A DNA stretch of 6,782 bases from positions 1 through 6,782 of the forward strand of contig CAZOHN010000196.1 in the NCBI GenBank assembly GCA_964579325.1, in the 5' to 3' direction. Positions 5,465 through 6,782 of the stretch are shown here, one piece after another; the first letter of the stretch is position 1; every line of letters starts with the position of its first letter. The notes below the pieces were generated by a model, which had not been told where the DNA came from, made no database searches, and worked only from the letters and a program-made list of their open reading frames with translations. The DNA comes from CAZOHN01 sp964579325 (lineage in GTDB: Bacteria; Pseudomonadota; Alphaproteobacteria; Rhodobacterales; Rhodobacteraceae). A program made the translations under genes and the position numbers.

Positions 5465-6613
5465 ATGACCCGCATCGCCCGGCTCGAGACCTTTCATGAC
5501 GAGTTCGTCTGCTTCGTGCGCGTCACGTCGGACGACGGGTCGTTCGGCTGGGGCCAGACCTCGACCTACAACGCCGACATCACCGCTCAGGTGTTCCACC
5601 GGCAGGTCGTTCCCTGGGCGCTCGGCGCACCGGATGACGACATCGCGGGCCTCGTCGGGCGGATCGAGCGGCGCGAGCACAAGTATCCCGGCAGCTATCG
5701 CGCCCGGGCGCTCGCCGGGCTGGACACCGCGCTGTGGGACCTCGCGGGCCGGCGCGCCGGCAAGCCCGTGGCCGCGCTCGCAGGAGGGGCAGCGGGACGC
5801 ATCAGGGCCTACGCCAGTTCGATGAAGCGCGATATCTCCCCCCGCGACGAGGCCGCCCGCCTCGTCCGGCTCTGCGCCGAGCAGGGCTTCACCGCCGCCA
5901 AATGGCGGATCGGCGCGGAATGCGGCGAGGATGTCGACGAATGGCCGGGCCGCACCGAAGAGATCATCCCCACCGTCGCGCGCGCCCTCGGTGACGGCAT
6001 CGACAAGCTCGTCGATGCCAACTCCGGCTTCTCGGTGCCCCGCGCGATCGAGGTCGGGCGGATGCTCGCCGACCACGGTGTCGGCCACTACGAGGAGCCG
6101 GTGCCCTACTGGGACCTCGAGGCCACCCGCGCGGTGACCGAGGCGCTCGGGATCGACGTGACCGGCGGCGAGCAGGACTGGGACCTCGCGACCTGGCGGC
6201 GGATCGTCGGGATGCGCGCCGTCGACGTGATCCAGCCCGACGTCATGTACATGGGTGGCTTCTCCCGCACGCTCGAAGTCGCGGCGATGGGCGCGGCTGC
6301 CGGCCTGCCCTGCACCCCGCACAGCGCCAACCTCTCGCTGGTGACGATCTGTTCGATGCACCTCCTTGCCGCGATTCCGAATGCGGGCAAGTACCTCGAA
6401 CTCTCGATCGAAGGCGACGACTACTACCCCTGGCAACGGGGCCTGTTCCTCGGCGACCCCTTCGCGGTGACGGACGGGCAGGTCACCGTGACCGACGCGC
6501 CCGGCTGGGGTGTGGAGATCGCGCCCGACTGGCTCGACCGGGCGACCTACCGGGAGGCCGCTCTCGATACCTTCCGGCCCAGCGCCTATGGGGCGCTTTA
6601 CCACCGCGCCTGA
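5465..6613 (+). CDS. Mandelate racemase/muconate lactonizing enzyme family protein
   Basis: A 382-residue soluble enolase-superfamily enzyme that should abstract the proton alpha to a carboxylate in a Mg2+-dependent reaction, most likely racemising or dehydrating an acid sugar or hydroxy acid. The N-terminal capping domain (about 1-120) includes GWGQTSTYNADIT (28-40) and GLDTALWDLAGR (85-96). The barrel carries K146-W-R148 on the expected second strand, metal ligands D184 in LVDAN, E210/E211 in HYEEP and E236 in TGGEQ, the Asp-His pair D259 (QPD) and H286 (TPHSAN), and E312 in YLELS. The Asp-His pair places it in the mandelate racemase-like subgroup. The usual K-x-K motif is K-x-R here, so the second base is Arg; substrate cannot be read from the sequence. 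The ATG at 5465 starts the conserved domain (TRIARLETF); an upstream start at 5390 adds 25 unlikely residues. The ribosome site is weak (GAGA at 5455-5458). No transporter, regulator or pathway gene is adjacent. Confidence 0.92.
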   Translation: MTRIARLETFHDEFVCFVRVTSDDGSFGWGQTSTYNADITAQVFHRQVVPWALGAPDDDIAGLVGRIERREHKYPGSYRARALAGLDTALWDLAGRRAGKPVAALAGGAAGRIRAYASSMKRDISPRDEAARLVRLCAEQGFTAAKWRIGAECGEDVDEWPGRTEEIIPTVARALGDGIDKLVDANSGFSVPRAIEVGRMLADHGVGHYEEPVPYWDLEATRAVTEALGIDVTGGEQDWDLATWRRIVGMRAVDVIQPDVMYMGGFSRTLEVAAMGAAAGLPCTPHSANLSLVTICSMHLLAAIPNAGKYLELSIEGDDYYPWQRGLFLGDPFAVTDGQVTVTDAPGWGVEIAPDWLDRATYREAALDTFRPSAYGALYHRA

Positions 6614-6648
6614 GCGCGTCACGGGTCGCGCCGGGGCAGGAAATCCGG

Positions 6649-6676
6649 TTGACTCCCCCGCCCCCATCGCTAGAAG
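6649..6676 (+). promoter_or_regulatory. Promoter for a transcript leaving the right edge
   Basis: TTGACT (6649-6654), 16 bases, then TAGAAG (6671-6676, within CTAGAAG) is a good sigma-70-type promoter of the form often seen in alphaproteobacteria. The predicted start is near 6683. The gene it serves is outside the window. Confidence 0.6.
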
Positions 6677-6684
6677 GCGCGAGT

Positions 6685-6709
6685 CCGCCCCCCTCACGGG
6701 GGCGGTTTT
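6685..6709 (+). terminator. GC hairpin with T run after the enolase-superfamily gene
   Basis: CCGCCCCC (6685-6692) and GGGGGCGG (6698-6705) form a perfect 8-bp stem around a 5-base loop, followed directly by TTTT. This is a standard intrinsic terminator, 71 bases after the upstream stop codon. It is odd because a promoter just before it (6649-6676) should start transcription at about the foot of the stem, so for that new transcript it would be a 5' hairpin rather than a stop. Confidence 0.75.
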
Positions 6710-6719
6710 CATTGGTGTT

Positions 6720-6782
6720 GGCGGCCCCCGCAAGGGGATGCCTGTCGCCGGGGAAACCCGGAAAGGACAACGCCCTTCGCAC
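6720..6782 (+). other. Structured leader with two GNRA-capped hairpins
   Basis: Downstream of the promoter and GC hairpin the sequence can fold into CCCC-GCAA-GGGG (6726-6737, extendable by GGC/GCC across a 2-base bulge at 6738-6739) and CCGGG-GAAA-CCCGG (6748-6761). Both loops are GNRA tetraloops. AAGGA (6763-6767) follows and could be a ribosome site, but no ATG, GTG or TTG occurs at a suitable distance before the window ends. It looks like the 5' leader of the next gene or a small structured RNA; I do not recognise the family. Confidence 0.45.

Noticed and set aside
5381..6733. 450-residue minus-strand open frame opposite the enolase-superfamily gene
   Set aside because: Its composition is a mirror of the sense gene, it has no recognisable domain, and it would run across the terminator and promoter.
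1..6782. Mobile elements, CRISPR arrays, tRNA/rRNA genes or phage-defence genes
   Set aside because: No transposase, integrase, terminal repeats, spaced direct repeats, cloverleaf or defence-associated domain was seen; all long coding frames have housekeeping, signalling or metabolic assignments.

Overview
The window is about 70% G+C, with coding frames packed tightly together and 4-base start/stop overlaps. The protein types, a TTAA-N7-TTAAC box and TTGAC/CTAGA-like promoters all point to an alphaproteobacterial chromosome, most likely order Rhodobacterales (Rhodobacteraceae). This is inferred from family resemblance and composition; no marker gene here fixes the taxon. There is no mobile element, CRISPR array, tRNA or rRNA, and no recognisable defence system.

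Region 1 (1-3257, minus strand) is a three-gene operon read right to left: a polytopic membrane protein of the DUF4173/DUF4153 type, an OmpR/PhoB-type response regulator, and a short two-transmembrane sensor kinase. Both junctions are 4-base overlaps (ATGA, GTGA), so the genes are probably translationally coupled and work as one signalling unit. Their layout recalls CreBC with a partner membrane protein.

Region 2 (3258-3499) is a 242-base divergent control region. Facing the operon it holds a Shine-Dalgarno site, a 7-bp inverted repeat just upstream of it, and a perfect tandem duplication of an 11-mer, the period at which OmpR-family regulators bind. Facing right it holds an exact CtrA-type box just before a gene for a Hint (Hedgehog/intein) domain protein.

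Region 3 (3500-5349) holds the Hint gene (plus strand) and rlmJ (minus strand), a 23S rRNA adenine-N6 methyltransferase. They converge and share their last 7 bases. A good promoter lies so close to the rlmJ start codon that the message is probably leaderless.

Region 4 (5350-6782) holds a divergent mandelate racemase/muconate lactonizing enzyme (enolase superfamily) gene, probably an acid-sugar dehydratase-like enzyme. A strong GC hairpin with a T run follows it, overlapping the start of a new rightward transcript. That transcript appears to open with a structured leader carrying two GNRA-capped hairpins; its gene lies beyond the window.

No wholly new system was found. The best leads are the membrane protein/two-component operon with its tandem 11-mer, the CtrA box before the Hint gene, and the structured leader at the right edge.
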